64,000 nucleotides of DNA from Flectonema sp. DT1601 (GCA_964019425.1 OZ025789.1:1364001-1428000), one strand, 5' to 3'. Shown: positions 42,433 to 54,274, numbered from the stretch's first letter. Notes: a model not told the origin generated them from the letters alone. Program-made: numbers and translations.

Positions 42433-42498
42433 ATGTCCACCATCACTAAGCTTCACGCCAGAGAGGTAATCGACTCGAGAGGTAACCCAACTGTCGAG
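42433..42498 (+). pseudogene. Enolase exon 1 remnant 2
   Basis: Exact exon 1 copy with its GTATGA donor, enolase body absent; 408 bp from its ATG to the chitinase D ATG. Confidence 0.9.
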
Positions 42499-42523
42499 GT
42501 ATGAATGTAATGTTTTTGTGTAG

Positions 42524-42840
42524 ATTTGATTGCAGGTGATCTCCCCGGTCAAATATGTATCCGAGAGAGGATGATTTCCTTCTTGATTGCATTTCTTTCG
42601 TTCTTCCTTTTCTTTATCCCGTTTCCCCGAGAATTATCGAAAAGATTTGGTAACGCTGCAGATTCGTGCCTGGTGATATCTTCTGATACTTTTTTTGTGG
42701 TAAGATATTCCGTTTTAAACATTTTTTTTCTGCAACAGGTGGGGGATTGAGTTGTGTTAATTTTAAAGTTTGAAGACCTGCTGAACTTTGTGAAAGTCTG
42801 ACTAACTGAAGTTATTCAATACAGTTTATACACTTACTAC
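42524..42840 (+). promoter_or_regulatory. Segment P, 5' flank of chitinase D
   Basis: Same fused segment as before chitinase C, with one extra T in the tract before TCTGCAACAG. Confidence 0.6.
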
Positions 42841-45800
42841 ATGATGAAATATCTACTGTCATTTGTGTTGTTACTCCTCACACAAGAAGGGATTGGGAGT
42901 GAAACTGATAGGATGATTGCATACGTTGGGAACTGGCAAGCCTGCCCTACCAGCGAACAGACTGCTTCGTACACGGAGTTACTCATCGCTTTTGCGGTGA
43001 CTTACCAATGGGCTCCTGGGAAAAACACCTGCAACACGCAGTGCGTTATCGGAAGCCCGGTTCCGATTTGCAACAACAAACCAAACGCACCACTTGTGTC
43101 TCAGTGGCAGTCGGAGGGAAAGAAAGTCATCCTTTCATTTGGAGGAGCTGGAATGGGAGGATCGTGGAGCTCAAGTGTCGACGACTGTTGGGATTACTGC
43201 TATGGTAAGGAAGACTTCGTCGTTGAGCAGCTGGTGAATATTGTTTCGGTTCAGGGATTCGATGGAGTAGATATTGACTACGAGTACTACTACGAGAATG
43301 GTCAAAAGGGTTCGTCTTTCTCTAAAGGAGCGGAGGCGCAGAAGTTCTTGAGGGAGGTGACACAGAAGCTCCGCGCACAGCTGCCTGCTGGGAAGATAGT
43401 ATCCCATGCACCAATGGACTCTGACATGGTAAAGGGAACTGGTTACTACAATGTGATTAAGAGCGTGGCCGGTGACTTGGATTTCCTGATGCCTCAATAC
43501 TACAATGGATTGGTTCGACCAGAAACCGCGTTCACATCGAACGATCAAAAAGCTTTGACTCACTACACAGATCTTGTTGATGATGTGTTCTCAGGGGACG
43601 GAACAAAGATGACGTTCGGATTTTGTATCAGTGACTGTCCAGGATACAATACTCAATCATCAACAGCTGTCCAGGTTGTACAGAGGATGAAGTCACACTT
43701 TCCTTGCAACGGAGGAGTGTTCTTCTGGGTAGCGAATCACGATACTTCGGGATTATGGTCAAAGGCCGTCGCCGCGGAGCTGGGGAGCAACTGCGGTGGA
43801 AATACAACACCGAGACCACCGACAACCAGCACACCAACTCTTCCAACGTCTCCTCCGGTTACAACGCCGCGACCACCAACAACAAGTCCTCCAGTTCCAT
43901 CTCCAATTGGGAGTGAAACTGATAGGATGATTGCATACGTTGGGAACTGGCAAGCCTGCCCTACCAGCGAACAGACTGCTTCGTACACGGAGCTACTCAT
44001 CGCTTTTGCGGTGACTTACCAATGGGCTCCTGGGAAAAACACCTGCAACACGCAGTGCGTTATCGGAAGCCCGGTTCCGATTTGCAACAACAAACCAAAC
44101 GCACCACTTGTGTCTCAGTGGCAGTCGGAGGGAAAGAAAGTCATCCTTTCATTTGGAGGAGCTGGAATGGGAGGATCGTGGAGCTCAAGTGTCGACGACT
44201 GTTGGGATTACTGTTATGGTAAGGAAGACTTCGTCGTTGAGCAGCTGGTGAATATTGTTTCGGTTCAGGGATTCGATGGAGTCGATATTGACTACGAGTA
44301 CTACTACGAGAATGGTCAAAAGGGTTCGTCTTTCTCTAAAGGAGCGGAGGCGCAGAAGTTCTTGAGGGAGGTGACACAGAAGCTCCGCGCACAGCTGCCT
44401 GCCGGGAAGATTGTATCCCATGCACCAATGGACTCTGACATGGTAAAGGGAACTGGTTACTACAATGTGATTAAGAGCGTGGCCGGTGACTTGGATTTCC
44501 TGATGCCTCAATACTACAATGGATTGGTTCGACCAGAAACCGCGTTCACATCAAACGATCAAAAAGCTTTGACTCACTACACAGATCTTGTTGATGATGT
44601 GTTCTCAGGGGACGGAACAAAGATGACGTTCGGATTTTGTATCAGTGACTGTCCAGGATACAATACTCAATCATCAACAGCTGTCCAGGTTGTACAGAGG
44701 ATGAAGTCACACTTTCCTTGCAACGGAGGAGTGTTCTTCTGGGTAGCGAATCACGATACTTCGGGATTATGGTCAAAGGCCGTCGCCGCGGAGCTGGGGA
44801 GCAACTGCGGTGGAAATACAACACCGAGACCACCGACAACCAGCACACCAACTCTTCCAACGTCTCCTCCGGTTACAACGCCGCGACCACCAACAACAAG
44901 TCCTCCAGTTCCATCTCCAATTGGGAGTGAAACTGATAGGATGATTGCATACGTTGGGAACTGGCAAGCCTGCCCTACCAGCGAACAGACTGCTTCGTAC
45001 ACGGAGCTACTCATCGCTTTTGCGGTGACTTACCAATGGGCTCCTGGGAAAAACACCTGCAACACGCAGTGCGTTATCGGAAGCCCGGTTCCGATTTGCA
45101 ACAACAAACCAAACGCACCACTTGTGTCTCAGTGGCAGTCGGAGGGAAAGAAAGTCATCCTTTCATTTGGAGGAGCTGGAATGGGAGGATCGTGGAGCTC
45201 AAGTGTCGACGACTGTTGGGATTACTGTTATGGTAAGGAAGACTTCGTCGTTGAGCAGCTGGTGAATATTGTTTCGGTTCAGGGATTCGATGGAGTAGAT
45301 ATTGACTACGAGTACTACTACGAGAATGGTCAAAAGGGTTCGTCTTTCTCTAAAGGAGCGGAGGCGCAGAAGTTCTTGAGGGAGGTGACACAGAAGCTCC
45401 GCGCACAGCTGCCTGCCGGGAAGATTGTATCCCATGCACCAATGGACTCTGACATGGTAAAGGGAACTGGTTACTACAATGTGATTAAGAGCGTGGCCGG
45501 TGACTTGGATTTCCTGATGCCTCAATACTACAATGGATTGGTTCGACCAGAAACCGCGTTCACATCGAACGATCAAAAAGCTTTGACTCACTACACAGAT
45601 CTTGTTGATGATGTATTCTCAGGGGACGGAACAAAGATGACGTTCGGATTTTGTATCAGTGACTGTCCAGGATACAATACTCAATCATCAACAGCTGTCC
45701 AGGTTGTACAGAGGATGAAGTCACACTTTCCTTGCAACGGAGGAGTGTTTTTCTGGGTAGCGAATCACGATACTTCGGGATTATGGTCAAAGGCCGTCGC

Positions 45801-47349
45801 CGCGGAGCTGGGGAGCAACTGCGGTGGAAATACAACACCGAGACCACCGACAACCAGCACACCAACTCTTCCAACGTCTCCTCCGGTTACAACGCCGCGA
45901 CCACCAACAACAAGTCCTCCAGTTCCATCTCCAACAGCAGCAGTGACTCCAAGACCTGCTTCAGGTGTTCAATGCAACATTTGGAATTCATGTAGTGCCA
46001 CACCCGACTGCTGTCCGACTGGAACATCCTGTTACAATCAGGACCAGCACTACGCACAGTGCAGGCCTTCGTGTCCTAGTAACTGGGCGTGCAGCAACCA
46101 AACCCCAAAACCACCCACCGCGACTCCAATGCCGCCAACAGCCACCAACGCTCCCGTACCAACACCGGAACCTACTGATGCTCCAGTACCAACACCAGAA
46201 CCTACTGATGCTCCAGTACCAACACCGGAACCTACTGATGCTCCAGTACCAACACCAGAACCTACTGATGCTCCAGTACCAACACCGGAACCTACTGATG
46301 CTCCATTACCAACTCCAGAACCTACTGATGCTCCAACACCGAAACCCACTGATGCGACTCCAAAGCCAACATCTTCAGCAGGAAAAACAGGTGTGCACCT
46401 CTGTTCCGACAGGATTGCTGAATGGGGAGGGTGCAGTGCTGCCCCGTATTGCTGTGCTGACGGCCTGACATGTTTTGAACAAAGTGAATGGTACGCTCAG
46501 TGTGGGAAAACCTGCAGCGGTGGGAGTTGCAAAGACTTGGGAAAGCTCAAAGACGTGAGCGAGTTGGGTGAATTGGGTCAAGAAGCACCAGTTTGTAATA
46601 ACTGCCTTTCATGGCAGAACAATGATGTGTACTGCACTGGTAGTGGAGGTTGTAATACAATTCCAAACTCAGGAACTTGTATGGCGGGAGATTCAAAGTG
46701 CTTTGGCAGCAGTGATGCGGCAGAGGGTGCCAGGAAGGTGATTACTTTCGTGTTGAAGAACGGAGTTTCTGCTTTCGATCGATCGGAATTCGAAAGATTA
46801 ATCCACAGCTGTCTGCGTGACCCTGCAGCAAAGGTGTTGCTGAAGTACCTCTGTCCGAGCAGTGTTTGTCCGGGTGGTGTTTGTGCTGATCCATTTGGAG
46901 GCGCATCGAAGTGTTTCTCGTTGTTTGACATCAGCGCAGGTAGGATTAGCATCTTGGAAGGGAACACTGCAGAAGGATCAGTTGTTGGCTTTGAGATCGA
47001 AGGGAGTGACGAGGGATTGGTTTCCTCTTATAATGAGAAGCAACTCCCGGGTGTTGTTTCGATGCACGAGGAATGGCAATCTGCTGGTTACGATGGAAGC
47101 GAAGACGGTAGCAGCACTGTCAACAGCAGCTTGTTAACAGCCCTTATTGCTACTGTTGCTGCCGTGGTTGGATGTGTGTTGATGGCTGTAGGAGTTACAT
47201 TCTACAAAAGAACCCATCAGAATGCCGCTCCCACCGCTGGATCCGTAGAAATTGCATTTGACGGTGACGACGAAGTACTTGCGACTGAAGCCGATGCTCT
47301 TTCGAAAACAACAACTGCGAATGAGCATGACTACCAGTTTCAAATATAA
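42841..47349 (+). CDS. Chitinase D: three GH18 domains
   Basis: 1502 aa, the longest copy. Signal peptide, three GH18 modules (42892-43905, 43906-44919, 44920-45933) with catalytic Glu at 148, 486 and 824, CBM1-like domain, 6 linker repeats (46150-46329), second CBM1-like domain, membrane helix and tail. The gene is longer than B by exactly one 1014-bp module. Module 1 carries CTGCTGGGAAGATAGTA, also found in module 1 of F. Module 3 carries GTGTTTTTCTGG, shared only with module 2 of F. These shared private variants point to exchange among copies. There are no breaks in frame, and all three catalytic motifs are intact. Confidence 0.94.
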   Translation: MMKYLLSFVLLLLTQEGIGSETDRMIAYVGNWQACPTSEQTASYTELLIAFAVTYQWAPGKNTCNTQCVIGSPVPICNNKPNAPLVSQWQSEGKKVILSFGGAGMGGSWSSSVDDCWDYCYGKEDFVVEQLVNIVSVQGFDGVDIDYEYYYENGQKGSSFSKGAEAQKFLREVTQKLRAQLPAGKIVSHAPMDSDMVKGTGYYNVIKSVAGDLDFLMPQYYNGLVRPETAFTSNDQKALTHYTDLVDDVFSGDGTKMTFGFCISDCPGYNTQSSTAVQVVQRMKSHFPCNGGVFFWVANHDTSGLWSKAVAAELGSNCGGNTTPRPPTTSTPTLPTSPPVTTPRPPTTSPPVPSPIGSETDRMIAYVGNWQACPTSEQTASYTELLIAFAVTYQWAPGKNTCNTQCVIGSPVPICNNKPNAPLVSQWQSEGKKVILSFGGAGMGGSWSSSVDDCWDYCYGKEDFVVEQLVNIVSVQGFDGVDIDYEYYYENGQKGSSFSKGAEAQKFLREVTQKLRAQLPAGKIVSHAPMDSDMVKGTGYYNVIKSVAGDLDFLMPQYYNGLVRPETAFTSNDQKALTHYTDLVDDVFSGDGTKMTFGFCISDCPGYNTQSSTAVQVVQRMKSHFPCNGGVFFWVANHDTSGLWSKAVAAELGSNCGGNTTPRPPTTSTPTLPTSPPVTTPRPPTTSPPVPSPIGSETDRMIAYVGNWQACPTSEQTASYTELLIAFAVTYQWAPGKNTCNTQCVIGSPVPICNNKPNAPLVSQWQSEGKKVILSFGGAGMGGSWSSSVDDCWDYCYGKEDFVVEQLVNIVSVQGFDGVDIDYEYYYENGQKGSSFSKGAEAQKFLREVTQKLRAQLPAGKIVSHAPMDSDMVKGTGYYNVIKSVAGDLDFLMPQYYNGLVRPETAFTSNDQKALTHYTDLVDDVFSGDGTKMTFGFCISDCPGYNTQSSTAVQVVQRMKSHFPCNGGVFFWVANHDTSGLWSKAVAAELGSNCGGNTTPRPPTTSTPTLPTSPPVTTPRPPTTSPPVPSPTAAVTPRPASGVQCNIWNSCSATPDCCPTGTSCYNQDQHYAQCRPSCPSNWACSNQTPKPPTATPMPPTATNAPVPTPEPTDAPVPTPEPTDAPVPTPEPTDAPVPTPEPTDAPVPTPEPTDAPLPTPEPTDAPTPKPTDATPKPTSSAGKTGVHLCSDRIAEWGGCSAAPYCCADGLTCFEQSEWYAQCGKTCSGGSCKDLGKLKDVSELGELGQEAPVCNNCLSWQNNDVYCTGSGGCNTIPNSGTCMAGDSKCFGSSDAAEGARKVITFVLKNGVSAFDRSEFERLIHSCLRDPAAKVLLKYLCPSSVCPGGVCADPFGGASKCFSLFDISAGRISILEGNTAEGSVVGFEIEGSDEGLVSSYNEKQLPGVVSMHEEWQSAGYDGSEDGSSTVNSSLLTALIATVAAVVGCVLMAVGVTFYKRTHQNAAPTAGSVEIAFDGDDEVLATEADALSKTTTANEHDYQFQI
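42892..45933 (+). repeat. Three tandem GH18 modules in chitinase D
   Basis: Three 1014-bp units in one frame, nearly identical to each other and to modules in the other genes. Confidence 0.97.
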
Positions 47350-48834
47350 GTTGGAACCAACACTTGACTAAACTCAGACTAAACACAGTGAACAATTATT
47401 GTATCTTATCTATCCTCTTATTCCCGATGTGGTGCTGTAGTGTACCGTATCCCGCGATCGAACGAATGAAACCATGCATTCGTGTTTTTTTTTGGTTTCT
47501 TCGTTCCATTTTTACTTAGTTCATTCGCGAACATAAAGAAACAGTAATCAAACTATCCTGAAGTTCTTAACATTTGTTTTTTTTCCCCTCAATTTAGTGC
47601 TGCCGAGCAACACTTTTGTACAAACGAGAGTGATCCATTATGCACAAGTGTTGCTCAAAAGAGTGTTGTTTCAAAGACTTCAAGGAAATAAGGATAAACG
47701 AAATAAAGTGGAAAAAATAAAACAATTCCTCGGTGCAATGTTGCGACGTACATATCCTCAAGGAGTAGATCTTTAGTGGATGTCGTCAAACAGTTATCTG
47801 AGTGTTGTTTTCCTCCCATAGCCTTCTTTTTTTTTTCATAGTCTCGCTCACCGCAGACGCGACATAATATTATATCTTTTTGTCGATTATTACTTTCTTT
47901 TCTTTTTGCAACTGCAGTTTTGTTCATTTTGTGTGAACTCAAGCTTACGGTGACCCCTTCATTGGGTTAGCTGTTTGTTATGTTAATGAAAATTTGTTTT
48001 CTTTTTTTGGTTTAGCCTTTAACTTTAAGGTAAAAGCAACAAAGTTAACTTCTTATCACTTGGAAACAAGTGACCCTCTCTTTAACTACACTTTATAGTC
48101 TTTCCTCGCTGACAATCTTTCGGTAAATAATCGACAGGCAAGAATGAATCTCGCTGATTCGTGTTTATTCCTGTACAATTTCTCTCTTAATGACTAATTC
48201 GCATTTGCTTGCTATTCGAGGCAGCAAAATTCATGGTCTTTTTTTCTTCATACACAGCAATATTTTTTTTGTGCTCTCTTAACAGTTTTTTTGTGCCTTT
48301 AACTAACTAACAAACTAACTACACTCTATACTCGTTTCCTTGCTGAAGATTCTTTTCTTTGTAAGCGTCTCGAAACTTTTTATTACGCAAAACACATGAA
48401 GTGTAATTTTGTTTTACAGTCCCGCGGTAACGGTGACACTACAAATTCCCTTCCTCTGTCCCCCTTTTTGGAATACAACATCGCCCGTTAAAGTAATTTG
48501 TTGTTTCAATAAGACTCTCAAGAGTTTGTTGTTGATTACATATTGCTTTCTGTGTTCCTGTTGAAAGAATCAGAACAGGGTTTCAAATGGAAGTAACTAC
48601 GCACTCTCTCCTTTATCCATTTCCATTTCATCTTCTTATTGCTTTCTGATATGCGACCTGATAAAGGTATTCGATTGTGCTTCAGCTAGCATTCTATCTC
48701 TTGCTGTTGCTGTTGAGAACTGTTTTGTTTTAATTTCCACGTAGTTTGCTTCCTTATGGAACTTGTTTGAATTGAGTGTGCCAAAAAGCATAGTTGTAAT
48801 TATTGTTTCCAACCCCACAGCTCACACAGTAAAT
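47350..48834 (+). repeat. Array spacer, fourth copy
   Basis: 1485 bp. Near its end it carries GCATAGTTG instead of GCATTGTTG, a variant shared with the fifth copy. Confidence 0.9.
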
Positions 48835-48900
48835 ATGTCCACCATCACTAAGCTTCACGCCAGAGAGGTAATCGACTCGAGAGGTAACCCAACTGTCGAG
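48835..48900 (+). pseudogene. Enolase exon 1 remnant 3
   Basis: Exact exon 1 copy with donor; 408 bp from its ATG to the chitinase E ATG. Confidence 0.9.
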
Positions 48901-48925
48901 GTATGAATGTAATGTTTTTGTGTAG

Positions 48926-49242
48926 ATTTGATTGCAGGTGATCTCCCCGGTCAAATATGTATCCGAGAGAGGATGATTTCCTTCTTGATTGCATTTCTTT
49001 CGTTCTTCCTTTTCTTTATCCCGCTTCCCCGAGAATTATCGAAAAGATTTGGTAACGCTGCAGATTCGTGCCTGGTGATATCTTCTGATACTTTTTTTGT
49101 GGTAAGATATTCCGTTTTAAACATTTCTTCTCTGCAACAGGTGGGGGATTGAGTTGTGTTAATTTTAAAGTTTGAAGACCTGCTGAACTTTGTGAAAGTC
49201 TTACTAACTGAAGTTATTCAATACAGTTTATACACTTACTAC
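48926..49242 (+). promoter_or_regulatory. Segment P, 5' flank of chitinase E
   Basis: Fused segment with the CCGCTTCCCC variant and CTTACTAACTG end seen before B and F, rather than the CCGTTTCCCC and CTGACTAACTG of C and D. Confidence 0.6.
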
Positions 49243-52200
49243 ATGATGAAATATCTACTGTCATTTGTGTTGTTACTCCTCACACAAGAAGGGATTGGGA
49301 GTGAAACTGATAGGATGATTGCATACGTTGGGAACTGGCAAGCCTGCCCTACCAGCGAACAGACTGCTTCGTACACGGAGTTACTCATCGCTTTTGCGGT
49401 GACTTACCAATGGGCTCCTGGGAAAAACACCTGCAACACGCAGTGCGTTATCGGAAGCCCGGTTCCGATTTGCAACAACAAACCAAACGCACCACTTGTG
49501 TCTCAGTGGCAGTCGGAGGGAAAGAAAGTCATCCTTTCATTTGGAGGAGCTGGAATGGGAGGATCGTGGAGCTCAAGTGTCGACGACTGTTGGGATTACT
49601 GCTATGGTAAGGAAGACTTCGTCGTTGAGCAGCTGGTGAATATTGTTTCGGTTCAGGGATTCGATGGAGTAGATATTGACTACGAGTACTACTACGAGAA
49701 TGGTCAAAAGGGTTCGTCTTTCTCTAAAGGAGCGGAGGCGCAGAAGTTCTTGAGGGAGGTGACACAGAAGCTCCGCGCACAGCTGCCTGCCGGGAAGATA
49801 GTATCCCATGCACCAATGGACTCTGACATGGTAAAGGGAACTGGTTACTACAATGTGATTAAGAGCGTGGCCGGTGACTTGGATTTCCTGATGCCTCAAT
49901 ACTACAATGGATTGGTTCGACCAGAAACCGCGTTCACATCAAACGATCAAAAAGCTTTGACTCACTACACAGATCTTGTTGATGATGTATTCTCAGGGGA
50001 CGGAACAAAGATGACGTTCGGATTTTGTATCAGTGACTGTCCAGGATACAATACTCAATCATCAACAGCTGTCCAGGTTGTACAGAGGATGAAGTCACAC
50101 TTTCCTTGCAACGGAGGAGTGTTCTTCTGGGTAGCGAATCACGATACTTCGGGATTATGGTCAAAGGCCGTCGCCGCGGAGCTGGGGAGCAACTGCGGTG
50201 GAAATACAACACCGAGACCACCGACAACCAGCACACCAACTCTTCCAACGTCTCCTCCGGTTACAACGCCGCGACCACCAACAACAAGTCCTCCAGTTCC
50301 ATCTCCAATTGGGAGTGAAACTGATAGGATGATTGCATACGTTGGGAACTGGCAAGCCTGCCCTACCAGCGAACAGACTGCTTCGTACACGGAGCTACTC
50401 ATCGCTTTTGCGGTGACTTACCAATGGGCTCCTGGGAAAAACACCTGCAACACGCAGTGCGTTATCGGAAGCCCGGTTCCGATTTGCAACAACAAACCAA
50501 ACGCACCACTTGTGTCTCAGTGGCAGTCGGAGGGAAAGAAAGTCATCCTTTCATTTGGAGGAGCTGGAATGGGAGGATCGTGGAGCTCAAGTGTCGACGA
50601 CTGTTGGGATTACTGTTATGGTAAGGAAGACTTCGTCGTTGAGCAGCTGGTGAATATTGTTTCGGTTCAGGGATTCGATGGAGTAGATATTGACTACGAG
50701 TACTACTACGAGAATGGTCAAAAGGGTTCGTCTTTCTCTAAAGGAGCGGAGGCGCAGAAGTTCTTGAGGGAGGTGACACAGAAGCTCCGCGCACAGCTGC
50801 CTGCCGGGAAGATTGTATCCCATGCACCAATGGACTCTGACATGGTAAAGGGAACTGGTTACTACAATGTGATTAAGAGCGTGGCCGGTGACTTGGATTT
50901 CCTGATGCCTCAATACTACAATGGATTGGTTCGACCAGAAACCGCGTTCACATCGAACGATCAAAAAGCTTTGACTCACTACACAGATCTTGTTGATGAT
51001 GTATTCTCAGGGGACGGAACAAAGATGACGTTCGGATTTTGTATCAGTGACTGTCCAGGATACAATACTCAATCATCAACAGCTGTCCAGGTTGTACAGA
51101 GGATGAAGTCACACTTTCCTTGCAACGGAGGAGTGTTCTTCTGGGTAGCGAATCACGATACTTCGGGATTATGGTCAAAGGCCGTCGCCGCGGAGCTGGG
51201 GAGCAACTGCGGTGGAAATACAACACCGAGACCACCGACAACCAGCACACCAACTCTTCCAACGTCTCCTCCGGTTACAACGCCGCGACCACCAACAACA
51301 AGTCCTCCAGTTCCATCTCCAACAGCAGCAGTGACTCCAAGACCTGCTTCAGGTGTTCAATGCAACATTTGGAATTCATGTAGTGCCACACCCGACTGCT
51401 GTCCGACTGGAACATCCTGTTACAATCAGGACCAGCACTACGCACAGTGCAGGCCTTCGTGTCCTAGTAACTGGGCGTGCAGCAACCAAACCCCAAAACC
51501 ACCCACCGCGACTCCAATGCCGCCAACAGCCACCAACGCTCCCGTACCAACACCGGAACCTACTGATGCTCCAGTACCAACACCGGAACCTACTGATGCT
51601 CCAGTACCAACACCAGAACCTACTGATGCTCCAGTACCAACACCGGAACCTACTGATGCTCCATTACCAACTCCAGAACCTACTGATGCTCCAACACCGA
51701 AACCCACTGATGCGACTCCAAAGCCAACATCTTCAGCAGGAAAAACAGGTGTGCACCTCTGTTCCGACAGGATTGCTGAATGGGGAGGGTGCAGTGCTGC
51801 CCCGTATTGCTGTGCTGACGGCCTGACATGTTTTGAACAAAGTGAATGGTACGCTCAGTGTGGGAAAACCTGCAGCGGTGGGAGTTGCAAAGACTTGGGA
51901 AAGCTCAAAGACGTGAGCGAGTTGGGTGAATTGGGTCAAGAAGCACCAGTTTGTAATAACTGCCTTTCATGGCAGAACAATGATGTGTACTGCACTGGTA
52001 GTGGAGGTTGTAATACAATTCCAAACTCAGGAACTTGTATGGCGGGAGATTCAAAGTGCTTTGGCAGCAGTGATGCGGCAGAGGGTGCCAGGAAGGTGAT
52101 TACTTTCGTGTTGAAGAACGGAGTTTCTGCTTTCGATCGATCGGAATTCGAAAGATTAATCCACAGCTGTCTGCGTGACCCTGCAGCAAAGGTGTTGCTG

Positions 52201-52707
52201 AAGTACCTCTGTCCGAGCAGTGTTTGTCCGGGTGGTGTTTGTGCTGATCCATTTGGAGGCGCATCGAAGTGTTTCTCGTTGTTTGACATCAGCGCAGGTA
52301 GGATTAGCATCTTGGAAGGGAACACTGCAGAAGGATCAGTTGTTGGCTTTGAGATCGAAGGGAGTGACGAGGGATTGGTTTCCTCTTATAATGAGAAGCA
52401 GCTCCCGGGTGTTGTTTCGATGCACGAGGAATGGCAATCTGCTGGTTACGATGGAAGCGAAGACGGTAGCAGCACTGTCAACAGCAGCTTGTTAACAGCC
52501 CTTATTGCTACTGTTGCTGCCGTGGTTGGATGTGTGTTGATGGCTGTAGGAGTTACATTCTACAAAAGAACCCATCAGAATGCCGCTCCCACCGCTGGAT
52601 CCGTAGAAATTGCATTTGACGGTGACGACGAAGTACTTGCGACTGAAGCCGATGCTCTTTCGAAAACAACAACTGCGAATGAGCATGACTACCAGTTTCA
52701 AATATAA
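49243..52707 (+). CDS. Chitinase E: two GH18 domains
   Basis: 1154 aa. Start taken at 49243 by alignment with the signal peptide of copy A; the frame is open 87 bp further upstream only by chance. GH18 modules 49294-50307 and 50308-51321, both with DGVDIDYE intact. CBM1-like domain, 5 linker repeats (51538-51687), second CBM1-like domain, membrane helix and tail follow. It has one linker unit less than B, C and D. Both modules carry GTAGAT. The first has GGGAAGATAGTA but keeps CTGCCGGG, an intermediate between the module 1 types of A and D. Confidence 0.93.
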   Translation: MMKYLLSFVLLLLTQEGIGSETDRMIAYVGNWQACPTSEQTASYTELLIAFAVTYQWAPGKNTCNTQCVIGSPVPICNNKPNAPLVSQWQSEGKKVILSFGGAGMGGSWSSSVDDCWDYCYGKEDFVVEQLVNIVSVQGFDGVDIDYEYYYENGQKGSSFSKGAEAQKFLREVTQKLRAQLPAGKIVSHAPMDSDMVKGTGYYNVIKSVAGDLDFLMPQYYNGLVRPETAFTSNDQKALTHYTDLVDDVFSGDGTKMTFGFCISDCPGYNTQSSTAVQVVQRMKSHFPCNGGVFFWVANHDTSGLWSKAVAAELGSNCGGNTTPRPPTTSTPTLPTSPPVTTPRPPTTSPPVPSPIGSETDRMIAYVGNWQACPTSEQTASYTELLIAFAVTYQWAPGKNTCNTQCVIGSPVPICNNKPNAPLVSQWQSEGKKVILSFGGAGMGGSWSSSVDDCWDYCYGKEDFVVEQLVNIVSVQGFDGVDIDYEYYYENGQKGSSFSKGAEAQKFLREVTQKLRAQLPAGKIVSHAPMDSDMVKGTGYYNVIKSVAGDLDFLMPQYYNGLVRPETAFTSNDQKALTHYTDLVDDVFSGDGTKMTFGFCISDCPGYNTQSSTAVQVVQRMKSHFPCNGGVFFWVANHDTSGLWSKAVAAELGSNCGGNTTPRPPTTSTPTLPTSPPVTTPRPPTTSPPVPSPTAAVTPRPASGVQCNIWNSCSATPDCCPTGTSCYNQDQHYAQCRPSCPSNWACSNQTPKPPTATPMPPTATNAPVPTPEPTDAPVPTPEPTDAPVPTPEPTDAPVPTPEPTDAPLPTPEPTDAPTPKPTDATPKPTSSAGKTGVHLCSDRIAEWGGCSAAPYCCADGLTCFEQSEWYAQCGKTCSGGSCKDLGKLKDVSELGELGQEAPVCNNCLSWQNNDVYCTGSGGCNTIPNSGTCMAGDSKCFGSSDAAEGARKVITFVLKNGVSAFDRSEFERLIHSCLRDPAAKVLLKYLCPSSVCPGGVCADPFGGASKCFSLFDISAGRISILEGNTAEGSVVGFEIEGSDEGLVSSYNEKQLPGVVSMHEEWQSAGYDGSEDGSSTVNSSLLTALIATVAAVVGCVLMAVGVTFYKRTHQNAAPTAGSVEIAFDGDDEVLATEADALSKTTTANEHDYQFQI
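49294..51321 (+). repeat. Two tandem GH18 modules in chitinase E
   Basis: Boundaries 49294, 50308 and 51321, 1014 bp each. Confidence 0.97.
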
Positions 52708-54183
52708 GTTGGAACCAACACTTGACTAAACTCAGACTAAACACAGTGAACAATTATTGTATCTTATCTATCCTCTTATTCCCGATGTGGTGCTGTAGTG
52801 TACCGTATCCCGCGATCGAACGAATGAAACCATGCATTCGTGTTTTTTTTTGGTTTCTTCGTTCCATTTTTACTTAGTTCATTCGCGAACATAAAGAAAC
52901 AGTAATCAAACTATCCTGAAGTTCTTAACATTTGTTTTTTTTCCCCTCAATTTAGTGCTGCCGAGCAACACTTTTGTATGAACGAGAGTGATCCATTATG
53001 CACAAGTGTTGCTCAAAAGAGTGTTGTTTCAAAGACTTCAAGGAAATAAGGATAAACGAAATAAAGTGAAAAAAATAAAACAATTCCTCGGTGCAATGTT
53101 GCGACGTACATATCCTCAAGGAGTAGATCTTTAGTGGATGTCGTCAAACAGTTATCTGAGTGTTGTTTTCCTCCCATAGCTTCTTTTTCTTTCATAGTCT
53201 CGCTCACCGCAGACGCGACATAATATTATATCTTTTTGTCGATTATTACCTTCTTTTCTTTTTGCAACTGCAGTTTTGTTCATTTTGTGTGAACTCAAGC
53301 TTACGGTGACCCCTTCATTGGGTTAGCTGTTTGTTATGTTAATGAAAATTTGTTTTCTTTTTTTGGTTTAGCCTTTAACTTTAAGGTAAAAGCAACAAAG
53401 TTAACTTCTTATCACTTGGAAACAAGTGACCCTCTCTTTAACTACAGTCTTTCCTCGCTGACAATCTTTCGGTAAATAATCGACAGGCAAGAATGAATCT
53501 CGCTGATTTGTGTTTATTCCTGTACAATTTCTCTCTTAATGACTAATTCGCATTTGCTTGCTATTCGAGGCAGCAAAATTCATGGTCTTTTTTTCTTCAT
53601 ACACAGCAATATTTTTTTTGTGCTCTCTTAACAGTTTTTTTGTGTCTTTAACTAACTAACAAACTAACTACACTCTATACTCGTTTCCTTGCTGAAGATT
53701 CTTTTCTTTGTAAGCGTCTCGAAACTTTTTATTACGCAAAACACATGAAGTGTAATTTTGTTTTACAGTCCCGCGGTAACGGTGACACTACAAATTCCCT
53801 TCCTCTGTCCCCCTTTTTGGAATACAACATCGCCCGTTAAAGTAATTTGTTGTTTCAATAAGACTCTCAAGAGTTTGTTGTTGATTACATATTGCTTTCT
53901 GTGTTCCTGTTGAAAGAATCAGAACAGGGTTTCAAATGGAAGTAACTACGCACTCTCTCCTTTATCCATTTCCATTTCATCTTCTTATTGCTTTCTGATA
54001 TGCGACCTGATAAAGGTATTCGATTGTGCTTCAGCTAGCATTCTATCTCTTGCTGTTGCTGTTGAGAACTGTTTTGTTTTAATTTCCACGTAGTTTGCTT
54101 CCTTATGGAACTTGTTTGAATTGAGTGTGCCAAAAAGCATAGTTGTAATTATTGTTTCCAACCCCACAGCTCACACAGTAAAT
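52708..54183 (+). repeat. Array spacer, fifth copy
   Basis: 1476 bp, the first copy to differ in length: small losses near 53178-53192 and at 53446 plus private substitutions (TTGTATGAACG). Confidence 0.9.
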
Positions 54184-54249
54184 ATGTCCACCATCACTAA
54201 GCTTCACGCCAGAGAGGTAATCGACTCGAGAGGTAACCCAACTGTCGAG
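54184..54249 (+). pseudogene. Enolase exon 1 remnant 4
   Basis: Exact exon 1 copy with donor; 408 bp from its ATG to the chitinase F ATG. Confidence 0.9.
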
Positions 54250-54274
54250 GTATGAATGTAATGTTTTTGTGTAG

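Noticed and set aside
49156-49242. Extra 29 residues before the signal peptide of chitinase E (likewise for B and F)
   Set aside because: The frame is open by chance. Copies C and D have a TGA in the same place, and the aligned Met-Met start is followed by a good signal peptide.
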